From Sphingobacterium mizutaii (GTDB lineage: Bacteria > Bacteroidota > Bacteroidia > Sphingobacteriales > Sphingobacteriaceae): a stretch of DNA of 64,000 bases. The notes beneath the pieces are model-generated. The model searched no databases. It was not told the origin of the DNA and worked only from the letters and a program-made list of their open reading frames with translations. The DNA is taken from contig NZ_LT906468.1 of the NCBI RefSeq assembly GCF_900187125.1, positions 868,001 to 932,000 of the forward strand, in the 5' to 3' direction. Made by a program: the position numbers and the translations under genes. Shown piece by piece: positions 1-9,490 of the stretch (position 1 is the stretch's first letter; each line of letters begins with the position of its first letter).

Positions 1-640
1 GCAATAAGCCTGGAGGAACATCCCATCCGGTTCCTGGTTCCAAGCGGTAGGCTTGTGAATAATTGGTGATCTTGTTGTCGCCTTTAGCAAAGTTCTCCAG
101 ACATTCCTTGATGGTTTCTTTTGGTGTTCCCGGTGCAATTCCCATAAAGGTATACGGGAAATCGCCGCCATGGTTGTTCAACTGAGGTGGGAAGTAATAG
201 GCTTCAGGTTTTCCTTGTTGTTCGATAAGTGCTGCCTTTTCATCATTGTGATGGATATGGTGGGGTAGAGGACCCATGTTATCAAAGAATTTTGAATACA
301 TCGGCCAGCTTTGGTATTCATCCCAAAGACGGTTACCAATTAATTTTCCTTTTAGATGGTCTACGCAGTCAGCTAATAAAACCTGTTCTGTCTTGCCATT
401 TTCTTCATAAACTACAAAACTCAATCCTTCAAATTCACCCGTCAAAGGACCATTTTTCGCAGGAGTGGTCGATGAAAACCAACGCTCATCAATACCGCCA
501 CGTTCACCGCCTAATACATAGTAATCATCGGGATGAAGTTTTATCCTTTTACCTGGTACACAAAAAGATCTTGGCACCCAGTTAGGTGCTAATCTCAATA
601 TTCCTTTTCCTTGTTCGAATGCCTTTTCAATGATTTCCAT
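1..640 (-). CDS. ManA-like cupin (class I mannose-6-phosphate isomerase homologue), partial
   Basis: The first 213 residues are visible; the C-terminus lies beyond the left edge. I read it from the ATG at 640, 11 bases after the stop of the DUF4432 gene, so it is probably the last visible gene of the susC operon. A His-rich metal site is present (H128 and H130, with E134 following), and a later PGTGWDVPPG stretch looks like the cupin barrel of phosphomannose-isomerase-like proteins. The family binds zinc and isomerises sugar phosphates or related sugars. Its place beside an aldose epimerase-like gene and a SusCD pair suggests sugar conversion in the cytoplasm, since no signal peptide is seen. 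The exact substrate cannot be read from sequence; rhamnose-derived or lactone sugars are an inference. Confidence 0.7.
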   Translation of the reverse strand, partial: MEIIEKAFEQGKGILRLAPNWVPRSFCVPGKRIKLHPDDYYVLGGERGGIDERWFSSTTPAKNGPLTGEFEGLSFVVYEENGKTEQVLLADCVDHLKGKLIGNRLWDEYQSWPMYSKFFDNMGPLPHHIHHNDEKAALIEQQGKPEAYYFPPQLNNHGGDFPYTFMGIAPGTPKETIKECLENFAKGDNKITNYSQAYRLEPGTGWDVPPGLL

Positions 641-651
641 TCTTATTATTT

Positions 652-1725
652 TTATAGGTTTATATACTTGTTTACAAATTCCGTAATGGAGTCCGGCTTA
701 TTCAATATACTGATTTCTAAGTTATATTTCCGCTTTTCTCCGGGTTTCAGTTGGATTAATTCCCCACGTTCGCGCATCAGTTTCTGCCCTAGCGGTGGGT
801 TGGTGCCAGGTTCCATTCCTGTTACATATTCACCTCTGCCCCAATGTTGCCAATTGGTCAACCAAGGCAGTTGCTTCTTGTTGAAGCTCAGTTTTAATGC
901 AAAGCCTAACTTCTCGTTGTAAATTCCACAATCTACTTGGCCTTGCTCATCACTCTCCACATCTATCAAAGCTGCTTCTTCTCCTGAACCACTATGGTCT
1001 TCCCGTGGTTCTTGGCAGGTTCGGAAGTCCTGTCCTTCTTTGAATATCTTATTGTCTGCGCCGGTTTCGCGAGATTGCCAAGCGCCCTTCCAGAGCAATT
1101 TGGTTCCCGCATCAATGAAAGGCCACCCGAAGTTGAAATGGTATAAAATCATATGGGAAGAATAGATATTACCGATATTCTGGATTTCATCATCCAAATA
1201 AATGGTTGGATGACCTAGAATGCATCGTATTGTGCGCGTAATTTCGATGTTGTCTCCTAGGGGATGGCCTTGAAATATTTTTCCAGTAATGGACATTTCG
1301 TAATCGCCGTTGGCCAGATCAGGCTGCTTGATGGATATCAGTTCTGCTGGGCTGTTGCTGAATTGATCATGCAAGCCGCGTTTTCCATATTCATCTTGCT
1401 CCGGTCCTCCAACATGGGTTACCCCACAGGTCGTCAATAATCCGCCTCCAAAAGTTCTCAGCCAATCAATTCCCTTGTCTGAGAAGGGTTGCGGAGCTGT
1501 GACACCTAGGCGGCTTAGCCAACTCAAGTTAAACTGATTGAACGAAGCGTCCGCTATGTCCATACCACGGTCTATGACTACTTTAAAGCGTAGTCCTGCC
1601 CCAGTGTTGATCCAGGCAATACGCGTTCCTTTCCCCCTTCCATTATCCAAAATGGAAGTTTCTATGCCTCCAACTTGTGCTACATGGGAGACTTTGTTCA
1701 ACCAGTCTTGATTTGAGTTTTCCAA
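652..1725 (-). CDS. DUF4432 family, aldose 1-epimerase-like protein
   Basis: This 357-residue protein has no signal peptide. It resembles the DUF4432 branch of the galactose-mutarotase fold, with the early pattern Gly-rich loop, RGMDIADASF near residue 55 and a late GMEPGTNPP segment near residue 305. Such proteins are thought to epimerise or bind free sugars. The start codon appears to be TTG at 1723-1725, since no in-frame ATG occurs upstream and the next methionine lies inside the conserved domain. It follows the dehydrogenase gene by 8 bases and precedes the cupin gene by 11 bases, so all three are probably cotranscribed. In this locus it most likely handles a sugar released by rhamnosidase or its oxidised form; that is inference. 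Confidence 0.75.
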   Translation of the reverse strand: MENSNQDWLNKVSHVAQVGGIETSILDNGRGKGTRIAWINTGAGLRFKVVIDRGMDIADASFNQFNLSWLSRLGVTAPQPFSDKGIDWLRTFGGGLLTTCGVTHVGGPEQDEYGKRGLHDQFSNSPAELISIKQPDLANGDYEMSITGKIFQGHPLGDNIEITRTIRCILGHPTIYLDDEIQNIGNIYSSHMILYHFNFGWPFIDAGTKLLWKGAWQSRETGADNKIFKEGQDFRTCQEPREDHSGSGEEAALIDVESDEQGQVDCGIYNEKLGFALKLSFNKKQLPWLTNWQHWGRGEYVTGMEPGTNPPLGQKLMRERGELIQLKPGEKRKYNLEISILNKPDSITEFVNKYINL

Positions 1726-1733
1726 TGCGTTAC

Positions 1734-4415
1734 TTATTTTTTGTTATAAACTTCACTTTTTTCATTTCCTCCAGACATCAGGTAGGCCATGATGTCTTTA
1801 ACTTCATCAGGACTCATCACATTCAATGTTCCCGGAGGCATGATCGATACCTCAGAACGGTTCATGGATTTCACTGAGTTTTTCGGAATGGTCTTGGTCA
1901 CTTGTGGTGCGTAAGGGTTTTGAGAAATCACATAATTGTGCTCATCCTCACTCATCAAACGGCCGAGGACGTTGGTTCCGTCTTTCAGGTTGAATACTTT
2001 GGATTCATATTGATCAGAAATCACTTTACTTGGTTCAATGATAGCCTCTAGCATATCGCGTTTAGAGAAACGGGTACCTAATTGCGTTAAATCAGGACCA
2101 ACAGAACCACCTTCGCCTTTGACAGTATGGCAAGAACCACATTTAACAGCAAGGAATAACTCTCTACCGCGTTTGAAATTGCGGACACCTGTGTTTTCAT
2201 CTACAACTTTCAGCGCCGAATCAACTTCCCATGCTCTTCCTGGACCTTCCGGACCTTCTACTTTCTCAGCAAGTCTGTTTCCTTGTGCATTGATCAAAGA
2301 GTCTCCCGACATCTTACCGTACATAGCAAGTTGATCTTGCGGTACGTTTTTCAATGCCATTTTACGAGCATTGTCAATAAAACCGATGTAGCTATTACCG
2401 CCTTTAAAACCGAAGGCTTTGTAGAACCAATTGAAATATTGCTCACGTAATTCCGGAGTCCAACCAACACTGGTATTGCTTAATGCAGTAGCCATGAAGA
2501 TCTGTTGTGCTGGAGGGATATTGGCCAACATATCAGCAATGTCCAATCCGTACTGTGGATTCCTCAAGATTAAATCTGAAGAATTCATAAAGTTGGTTTG
2601 GGTGGTGTCGTCTTTCGCATTGGCTAGGATGTCAAGCGTCTTCTTAACAGCTGGTTCGCTGTTTAGAGCAAGTAAGATTTTAGACAATTCCCTATTGGTA
2701 TAGTTCGATTTGGCAGGGTAGAAAGGTTCTAACCTTTGTGCTAAAGCAGCAGCATCCGCATCATTCACTTTACCCATACGCGCAATGACAATTTCGTAAA
2801 CTCTCAACAGGTTTTCCAACATCTTCGGCGTAATCTTTTCTACAGGAATGGTAGCCAATTTTTTCATGATCATAGGCTGTAGGGAAGGATCGGCTACATG
2901 TGCCATCGCTACCATCGCTTCAGTCAATCGAACAACATTGCGTTCTGCGAAAACCTTGTCTTTCCAAGTGTCAAATGGCTGATGTTCTACAGCAACTCGA
3001 GCGGCATAGCGAATGAATCTATCCTCATGGCCTAAATATTCCCAAACTTTATCAACAGTTCCTGGAGCCGATGGTCGGTGGTATTGTTCGATCTCTCTAC
3101 GTAATTTCACTAGCTCATTAGGCTCAGATATTTTAACCTCGTTATTGATCTTATCACGGTCTTTATGATAAACACGGTAAAGATCAGATTCCAATCGTCT
3201 ACCACCAGTCAAGAAGTAAAGGTTTCCATCCGGACCAATCGTTCCATCGGTCAATGGTAGTGGAGAACCCGAAATAAATTCTTCTGCCTTAGCGGTATAG
3301 CTTGCTCCATGAGGTTGCAATTGGATAGCATAGATGATACCGAAGCTCCAATCGAATGCGAATAAGCTGTTTCTATATTTATCTGGGAACTTAGCTTTGC
3401 TAGGGTTGATAAAGTTAGTAGGAGATCCTTGGCCGATATTTAAGGTTGCAGGAAGGTTGTCCAAGAACCTTTCATCCCATTTTGCATCCCCTTTTCTCCA
3501 GCCGTATTCACCGCCACTAGGAACGTGAAGGATCCTTGTCGGGCGGTACCATGGCATCCCGAAATCCCATTCCATATCGGAGTCGTAGGTAAAAAGCTCA
3601 CCTTCATTATTGAAGGCTAAGTCAAATCCATTACGCATTCCCGATGCGATAAGATCCCAAGATTTACCTTCTGAATCCGTTTTTGCAATCCATCCACCGT
3701 TCAGGTGAGAGTCAGCATCGTGGCCATGGGTATCTAAAATGTAAGGAATCAAATTGTCCACCTTATCATTCGGTAAAGAACGATAATTGTCCATTTTAGG
3801 GATTTTCGTGAAGTTACCAGCGATAACATAGATCATAGAATCTGGTCCTAATACGATGCTGTGCGGTCCATGTTCACCCTCTCCCTCCAATTCCATCAGC
3901 TGGGTGATTTTATCTAATTTATCATCATTGTTGGTGTCTTGAAGCCTATACAGACCGGAACCTTTTGAAAGATTCTCATTCGGACGGTGGTTAATCATAA
4001 CATATAAGCTGTTATAGGCCCATAACAAACCTTGAGCAAAGCCCATTCCTACTTTATTGCTGGTCGTATCCTTTGGATCGCGGCCCTCAATTGGAAAGTC
4101 CAATGCCTCAATTTTTGGCTTAACAGTTGAATCTGAACCAAGAGGAGGCAATTCAACGCGGAATAGACCACCAAATTGATCCGATGTGATCATCCGACCT
4201 TTGTCATCAAAAGTCATGGAAACCCAAGATCCTTTTTTGTCATCAGAAGGACTATAGATATGCTCGATTTCAAACCCATCGGGCAATGTTATTTTATCTG
4301 TTTTTGGATTAGGTTCTTTAACCACCTCCTTTTCCTTCTCCTGCTTACACGCTCCTGCAAAAATGAACAGGAACAAGGCAAACAAATACAATTGTGCTCT
4401 TTTCGTTTTTATCAT
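1734..4415 (-). CDS. PVC-type membrane-bound dehydrogenase with HEAT region and cytochrome c domain (lipoprotein)
   Basis: This 893-residue lipoprotein has a signal peptide with lipobox FAGAC (Cys23), so it should sit on the periplasmic side of a membrane. Residues about 45-415 form a six-bladed propeller like soluble sugar dehydrogenases. Residues about 440-720 are helical and HEAT-like. The C-terminus carries one c-type heme site, CGSCH at 759-763, with a probable distal Met859 in the IMPPGT segment. The family (planctomycete-type membrane-bound dehydrogenase plus heme-binding domains) is thought to oxidise sugars and pass electrons to cytochromes. It lies 42 bases after susD and 8 bases before the DUF4432 gene. 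The heme would be attached by the Ccm system, part of which lies at 38257-41167. Substrate unknown. Confidence 0.85.
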   Translation of the reverse strand: MIKTKRAQLYLFALFLFIFAGACKQEKEKEVVKEPNPKTDKITLPDGFEIEHIYSPSDDKKGSWVSMTFDDKGRMITSDQFGGLFRVELPPLGSDSTVKPKIEALDFPIEGRDPKDTTSNKVGMGFAQGLLWAYNSLYVMINHRPNENLSKGSGLYRLQDTNNDDKLDKITQLMELEGEGEHGPHSIVLGPDSMIYVIAGNFTKIPKMDNYRSLPNDKVDNLIPYILDTHGHDADSHLNGGWIAKTDSEGKSWDLIASGMRNGFDLAFNNEGELFTYDSDMEWDFGMPWYRPTRILHVPSGGEYGWRKGDAKWDERFLDNLPATLNIGQGSPTNFINPSKAKFPDKYRNSLFAFDWSFGIIYAIQLQPHGASYTAKAEEFISGSPLPLTDGTIGPDGNLYFLTGGRRLESDLYRVYHKDRDKINNEVKISEPNELVKLRREIEQYHRPSAPGTVDKVWEYLGHEDRFIRYAARVAVEHQPFDTWKDKVFAERNVVRLTEAMVAMAHVADPSLQPMIMKKLATIPVEKITPKMLENLLRVYEIVIARMGKVNDADAAALAQRLEPFYPAKSNYTNRELSKILLALNSEPAVKKTLDILANAKDDTTQTNFMNSSDLILRNPQYGLDIADMLANIPPAQQIFMATALSNTSVGWTPELREQYFNWFYKAFGFKGGNSYIGFIDNARKMALKNVPQDQLAMYGKMSGDSLINAQGNRLAEKVEGPEGPGRAWEVDSALKVVDENTGVRNFKRGRELFLAVKCGSCHTVKGEGGSVGPDLTQLGTRFSKRDMLEAIIEPSKVISDQYESKVFNLKDGTNVLGRLMSEDEHNYVISQNPYAPQVTKTIPKNSVKSMNRSEVSIMPPGTLNVMSPDEVKDIMAYLMSGGNEKSEVYNKK

Positions 4416-4457
4416 TTGGTTTTTATGTTGATATAGTTTATAACAGCTTACATGTGC

Positions 4458-5942
4458 CTACCAACCTTGATTTTGTTCAATTCCATTAATCTGAATCTCA
4501 CGCTGAGGGATCGGGAATAATAGTTTGAACGGTTGAATATTATATGAAGCACTGCTTAATCGAGTCAATCTTTTCTTCTCCTCGGCACCATGGGCAGTCA
4601 TCACCTCTATGGCTTTTCCGGTTCTCAAAAGTTGGTACCACCTATGGCTTTCAAAGGCTACTTCGACTCTTATTTCATTAGCGATGGCCGTTCTCAAAGC
4701 ATCTTTGGATAAACCAGATACTGGTTTCAAGCCGGCTCTTTTTCTTACGATATTCAGGTTTGCCAAAGGATCTCCTGAGCCGACCTCATTCTGTGCTTCC
4801 GCCAACATCAAAAGAACATGGGCATAGCGGTAGATTGGCCAGTTTTCATTCGATCTACCATCCTCAATATAAGGTGCATGATAAAACTTCTTGATAAACG
4901 GCATGCTTCCTCCAAATGCTTTAGACTCCTGAAATGCGGCATTTGAAGGGTCATTGAACAATTGGATGGATTTATCTCTACGTAAATCTCCCTGCTCATA
5001 GGCATTATAAATGCTCGGTGTTGGAATATTACTTCCGCCTAGGTTCCCTGAAAAACCGACCAATTGCATTTTTGCATTTCTTGGCCCGAACATGTAAATG
5101 AAGTTACTGTTCTCTCCCTCTACCGATTGATCAAACTGCACCTCAAAAACTGACTCTGCATTATTCTTGGAATTAGGACTAAAACAAGATGCATAATCTG
5201 GCATCAAGGAATAGCCTAATTTGGTTACTTCCTGAAAATTGGTTACTGCTTCAGCGTATTGCTTCCTAGTTAGGTAGACTTCTCCTAATAATGTGTATGC
5301 TGCACCCTTGGTCGCCCGACCTACACTTCCTTTATCATAGCTAGGAAGTAAGTTTGCAATGGCATCCTTAGCATCTTGGATAATGACTGCATAAACTTCG
5401 TCAACTGTTCCTTTCTTTCCATCTGAGAAGGCGTCCGAAGGATTCGCAACCTCTTTGGTCAGCAAAGGAACTTCTCCAAATAGTCTAACTAAATGAAAGT
5501 ACGAAAATGCTCTCAAAAACTTCGCCTCTCCCAGGTATTGTAACTTTAATTTTTCATCCGCGAACTCGACTTGATCAATCCTACTGATGATGGCGTTGGC
5601 TTGTTGAATGCCAACATACAGGTTTACCCAGGTGGTATTCACGTAGTTATTGGACGAGGTAATCAAGAATTCATCGATTTCCTCCCGCTGCTGTGCTCCA
5701 CGGTCCGTTTCATCATATTGATAATTGGTATTGTCAGCACGCATTTCAGTCATTGAAAAAAAATCACTGGTATACAATACTTGCAATCTGCTATATGCAC
5801 CATTTACTGCACGAAGGATCTGCCCTTCATTTTCGTAATAGTTCTCTCCACTTGAAAAGGTATAGGGTTTTACATCCAATAATTTATTGCAGGAGCTCAT
5901 GCTCAATAACCCTAGACCTAATAGAATATATCTTAGTTTCAT
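4458..5942 (-). CDS. RagB/SusD family nutrient-binding outer-membrane lipoprotein
   Basis: This 494-residue protein starts with a lipoprotein signal whose acylated cysteine is Cys18 (SMSSC). The middle contains the TPR-like helices and the AKFLRAFSYFHLVRLFG segment near residue 140 that marks SusD proteins, and the C-terminus ends with the usual SusD pattern FPIPQREIQIN...QNQGW. SusD lids bind glycans at the cell surface and hand them to the SusC channel. It begins 10 bases after the susC stop, so the pair is cotranscribed. Neighbouring rhamnosidase and mutarotase genes suggest a rhamnose-containing glycan or glycoside as ligand (inference). Confidence 0.95.
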   Translation of the reverse strand: MKLRYILLGLGLLSMSSCNKLLDVKPYTFSSGENYYENEGQILRAVNGAYSRLQVLYTSDFFSMTEMRADNTNYQYDETDRGAQQREEIDEFLITSSNNYVNTTWVNLYVGIQQANAIISRIDQVEFADEKLKLQYLGEAKFLRAFSYFHLVRLFGEVPLLTKEVANPSDAFSDGKKGTVDEVYAVIIQDAKDAIANLLPSYDKGSVGRATKGAAYTLLGEVYLTRKQYAEAVTNFQEVTKLGYSLMPDYASCFSPNSKNNAESVFEVQFDQSVEGENSNFIYMFGPRNAKMQLVGFSGNLGGSNIPTPSIYNAYEQGDLRRDKSIQLFNDPSNAAFQESKAFGGSMPFIKKFYHAPYIEDGRSNENWPIYRYAHVLLMLAEAQNEVGSGDPLANLNIVRKRAGLKPVSGLSKDALRTAIANEIRVEVAFESHRWYQLLRTGKAIEVMTAHGAEEKKRLTRLSSASYNIQPFKLLFPIPQREIQINGIEQNQGW

Positions 5943-5952
5943 AATCCTTGTC

Positions 5953-8900
5953 TTAAAAATTGAAATTCAACCCTAATGTGTAAATCTTTGGAACCGGATA
6001 CGCCGAATAGTCGATACCTGGCACCAATGGACTTATATCACCTCTATTTATGTTGGTACCTTCTGGATTTCCATCGTAATCAGTGAATAAGAATGGATTC
6101 TGAAGGTTGGCATAAATTCTAAGGTTGTTTAACACTCCACCAATGCTCTTTGGTAGGGAATAACCGATAGTGATGTTCTTGATCCATAGGTAATCTGTCT
6201 TTTGGACAAATAGGGAATGGGTATCGCGATACATTACACGGCCTCTACCAGTACCATTGGTTGTTGGCACCAAACCACTACCCGGATTAGATTCTGATCT
6301 CCAACGATCAGCAACCTCTTTCCTCACATTAAATACACCGTCGATGTTGTCTGTATAGAACCTGGTAGCATGCAACATTTCTTGTCCCATGGAACCCACC
6401 ATCATCACTCGGAAATCAAATGCTTTATAAGTCAAGGTATTGGTCATACCAAAATTGAAGTCAGGATAAGGGTTGCCAATTACTGCAAAGTCATCGTTTG
6501 GTGTAATCTGACCATCTCCATTTACATCCTTCATTTTTAAGTTCCCAGGGATAGCTCCCGGGAAAGCTGGATTATTGTCTACATCTGCTTGGTTTTGATA
6601 AATTCCTTCTACCACATAACCGATGATCATTCCGACAGGTTGACCAATCTCGGTGATATTGGTAAAGTTTCCTTCCGAACTCTGTCCTGAGAAGATTGGG
6701 TCAGTACTGCGTCCCAATGCAATGACTTTGTTGCGGTTGAATGAAATATTGAAGTCGGTATTCCAGGTAAAGTTTTCACGGGCAATATTTGCTGAACTAA
6801 TTGAAAACTCAAAACCCTTGTTCTCGACATCTCCACGATTTTCCACCACTGATCCAAATCCTGATGAATTAGGGATCGGGGTATTCAATAATAGATCTAA
6901 AGTATTACGTTTATAATAGTTGGCAGTTAAGGTCAAACGGTTATTCCATGTGGTGAAATCTAAACCAATGTTCAACTCTTTCATCCTTTCCCAACCTAAG
7001 AAGCTGTTCCCTAGGCTGTTCATCGTACGGCCTGGTGCAAGACCTCCTCCAAATATGTAATTCGCTGCACCAATACTACTTAAAGATGCATAGTTGGCAA
7101 TATTGAAGTTTCCAGAACGACCATAAGAAGCTCTCAATTTCAATTCATTGATCCACTCTTTATCTTTCAGGAAATCCTCTTCAGATAAGCGCCATCCGAC
7201 GGCAACTGAAGGGAATGAACCCCAGCGATTGTCTTTACCAAAGCGGGAAGAGCCATCAGCACGATAGGATCCAGTCAAGATATAGCGATCTAAATAGGAG
7301 TAGTTAACCCTTGCTAGGTAAGAGATCAATCCCCAATCTTCAATACCTGTACCGCCGGTAATCCTAGCTGCTGCATTCAAGGTCTGAATATCATCATCCG
7401 GGAATTGGGCACCATTGAAGTTTGCATTCTTATTCTTTTGCATTTGGATGGAATAACCAGCCAATGCCGAAATAGAATGTCCATTATCGGAGGAGTAATC
7501 GTAGTTTAAGGTGTTTTCGTTTGCCCAGTTAATATATTGGCCTCTGCCATAGCTTCCGCTAGGAATTGAAGCACCCGGAGCATTTTGATTAGGAATAGTA
7601 GATGGCCTAAAAGTCTCGCCACTCTCATCTTGATAGTCCACATTGAAGGTCGTTTTGAACTTCAAGTTTTCTAAAAAGCTATATTCTGCGTAGGTACTCA
7701 TCAAGAGTTTTAACTTCGAGCTCTTGTTTGTCCTTTGATTTAGGAACATTACTGGATTGGGATTTCCAAAGGTTCCTGCAGATTGAATATAGGGAACATA
7801 GGAACCATCATCATTATAGATTTTGGCAACAGGAGTAGTGATTTCGAAAAATTCATCACGGCCCTGACCGTTAATTCCCCCTTCAATATAAGATAAGGTA
7901 GGGTTGATGTTCATCCCTAATTTTAATTTCTTGACAAAATTCCCTTCCACATTCGCACGGATTGAGAAACGATCAAAGCCAGAATTTAACATCACTCCCT
8001 TTTGGTTTAAATAACCAGCAGAAACGAATGAACGAACACTCTCATTACCACCAGAGAAATTCACGTTGATATCCGACATCGGAGCAATTCTGGTCACGGC
8101 ATCATACCAATCCACACCTTCACCAAGGGCTGCCGGGTTTCTATATTCTTCAGGGATATCATTGATAGTTGGTTCCCTTCCTTCTTCGAACCTGATTCTA
8201 TCCTCGATAGCTTCTTTTCTGAATTGCGCAAATTCTGCGGCATTCATCAAGTTGGGTCTTCCTTTCTGAGGGACCTGCTGTAAACCTGAACTTGCCGCTA
8301 CATCAATTCTCATCTTGCCATCTGTACCACGTTTGGTATTGATCAAGATTACCCCATTGGAACCTCTTGAACCATAAATAGCCGTTGCAGAAGCATCCTT
8401 CAGCACGGTCATCGACTCGATATCATTTGGGTTGATGGTTGCCAAGGGATTTCCCCTTTCACTGGAAGAGCCCGGTACCGGGAATCCATCAATAACATAC
8501 AAAGGCTGGCTACCAGCACCTATTGCGCCAATTCCCCTGATTTGAATCCTAGGACCTCCACCTGGAGTACCATTGGAATTACTTACCTGTACACCTGATA
8601 ATTGGCCTGTTAAGGCTTGGTCAGGACTCGCAATCGCCTGTCCTTTTACATTTTTCATGGACACAGCGGCAATCGAACCAGTAACATCCTTTTTCTGTTG
8701 GCTACCATAACCAACTACAACGACTTCCGTAATGTCTTCACTGCTGCTATCTAAAGAAATGTTTTGAGTACCAGCTGCATTGACTACAATCTCTTTCGAA
8801 GTGAAACCGATATTGTCAAAGGTCAAAGTTTGCCCTTTGTTCAATTCGATTTCATATTTACCGTTTTCATCAGTCGCAGTCGCAGAATTGGTGCCTTTTA

Positions 8901-9228
8901 CTCGAACAGAAACACCCGCAATAGGCACCCCATTGGCATCACTAACGGTACCTGTGACCTTGATTTTCTCTTGGCCAAACAAGTTTAAGTTGCTGATGCC
9001 CGTGTTATGTTCCACGGAGATGTTGTGTGTTTCTTTATTCATAGTAGAATAATTGTTGACCTCGGAATGGCCAGCCTGCGATAAAATTAAAGCAGGAAAG
9101 ATCAACGATAATTGCAGGAATCTTTTCTTGGGTTCCGTTCCGAATGTGAACCCCAAAACCTTCCTAAATGTTACAGTAGGTGCAATTAATCGATGGTTTT
9201 TCGTTTTGTTTAATTGGTCATATTGCAT
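5953..9228 (-). CDS. SusC/RagA family TonB-linked outer-membrane transporter
   Basis: This 1091-residue protein has, after an unusually long N-terminus, a hydrophobic signal core at about residues 37-52 preceded by KKR. A carboxypeptidase-regulatory-like beta domain follows at about 90-170, then a plug with VVVGYGSQQKKDVTGSIAAVS near 175-195 and SRGSNGVILINTKRG near 285, and a long beta barrel ending in the aromatic-rich TLGLNFNF. There is no STN domain, so control by an anti-sigma factor is unlikely. It is the first gene of the minus-strand operon and imports glycan fragments using TonB energy. The ATG at 9226-9228 is the only good start before the signal peptide. Its upstream region carries a predicted antisense RNA, described separately. 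Confidence 0.95.
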   Translation of the reverse strand: MQYDQLNKTKNHRLIAPTVTFRKVLGFTFGTEPKKRFLQLSLIFPALILSQAGHSEVNNYSTMNKETHNISVEHNTGISNLNLFGQEKIKVTGTVSDANGVPIAGVSVRVKGTNSATATDENGKYEIELNKGQTLTFDNIGFTSKEIVVNAAGTQNISLDSSSEDITEVVVVGYGSQQKKDVTGSIAAVSMKNVKGQAIASPDQALTGQLSGVQVSNSNGTPGGGPRIQIRGIGAIGAGSQPLYVIDGFPVPGSSSERGNPLATINPNDIESMTVLKDASATAIYGSRGSNGVILINTKRGTDGKMRIDVAASSGLQQVPQKGRPNLMNAAEFAQFRKEAIEDRIRFEEGREPTINDIPEEYRNPAALGEGVDWYDAVTRIAPMSDINVNFSGGNESVRSFVSAGYLNQKGVMLNSGFDRFSIRANVEGNFVKKLKLGMNINPTLSYIEGGINGQGRDEFFEITTPVAKIYNDDGSYVPYIQSAGTFGNPNPVMFLNQRTNKSSKLKLLMSTYAEYSFLENLKFKTTFNVDYQDESGETFRPSTIPNQNAPGASIPSGSYGRGQYINWANENTLNYDYSSDNGHSISALAGYSIQMQKNKNANFNGAQFPDDDIQTLNAAARITGGTGIEDWGLISYLARVNYSYLDRYILTGSYRADGSSRFGKDNRWGSFPSVAVGWRLSEEDFLKDKEWINELKLRASYGRSGNFNIANYASLSSIGAANYIFGGGLAPGRTMNSLGNSFLGWERMKELNIGLDFTTWNNRLTLTANYYKRNTLDLLLNTPIPNSSGFGSVVENRGDVENKGFEFSISSANIARENFTWNTDFNISFNRNKVIALGRSTDPIFSGQSSEGNFTNITEIGQPVGMIIGYVVEGIYQNQADVDNNPAFPGAIPGNLKMKDVNGDGQITPNDDFAVIGNPYPDFNFGMTNTLTYKAFDFRVMMVGSMGQEMLHATRFYTDNIDGVFNVRKEVADRWRSESNPGSGLVPTTNGTGRGRVMYRDTHSLFVQKTDYLWIKNITIGYSLPKSIGGVLNNLRIYANLQNPFLFTDYDGNPEGTNINRGDISPLVPGIDYSAYPVPKIYTLGLNFNF

Positions 9229-9235
9229 ACCTTTG
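9205..9235 (+). promoter_or_regulatory. Bacteroidota-type promoter for a predicted antisense RNA
   Basis: TTTG at 9205-9208 and TACCTTTG at 9228-9235 are separated by 19 bases. Both elements match the published Bacteroidota primary sigma consensus TTTG-N19/20-TAnnTTTG exactly. The promoter points away from susC, with transcription predicted to start near 9241. The next plus-strand gene begins only at 9842, beyond a terminator at 9306-9338. Confidence 0.65.
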
Positions 9236-9243
9236 CAAAGTTA
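9236..9243 (-). promoter_or_regulatory. Candidate -7 element TAACTTTG immediately before susC
   Basis: On the minus strand TAACTTTG matches TAnnTTTG and ends 7 bases before the susC ATG, which would give an almost leaderless mRNA. It shares the CTTTGCAAAG palindrome with the plus-strand -7 element. No TTG lies at the usual -33 distance. It may be a chance product of the palindrome. Confidence 0.3.
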
Positions 9244-9338
9244 AATGGTTAAACAATAAAGAGTTTCGACCCTCTTGGTTAGTTTAAAAAGACCATTGAT
9301 ATTGAACCGATAGTGCGGGAACACTGTCGGTTTTTTTT
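9241..9338 (+). ncRNA. Predicted antisense small RNA opposite the susC leader
   Basis: A consensus plus-strand promoter ends at 9235 and a one-way intrinsic terminator ends at 9338, which defines a transcript of about 97 nt. Between them TTAAAC (9249-9254) can pair with GTTTAA (9282-9287), enclosing AAGAG (9259-9263) paired with CTCTT (9272-9276); the terminator stem forms the third hairpin. No start codon with a useful reading frame is seen. The RNA would be complementary to any susC leader that starts above 9338. In Bacteroides, cis-antisense RNAs such as DonS repress susC-type operons from the same kind of position. That this RNA exists and does the same here is inference. Confidence 0.55.
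9306..9338 (+). terminator. Intrinsic terminator of the predicted antisense RNA
   Basis: Stem ACCGATAGTG (9306-9315) pairs with CACTGTCGGT (9322-9331) through ten pairs, one of them G-U, around the loop CGGGAA. Eight T residues close the structure on the plus strand only. Read on the minus strand there is no T tract, so it does not serve the susC operon. No known plus-strand gene precedes it. Confidence 0.75.
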
Positions 9339-9490
9339 ATTAGTCTTTTTCAATGTTATTGTTCAATAACAGATCATCCTTTTTCTAAGTAATACATGTT
9401 TTCGTTTTCATTTGGTTTATTGGCAGCCTAGGTTGAAGAGCTACCGGAATTAGTTAAAAGTTATAGGTTGCCAATACTTTGGCTGTAGTT

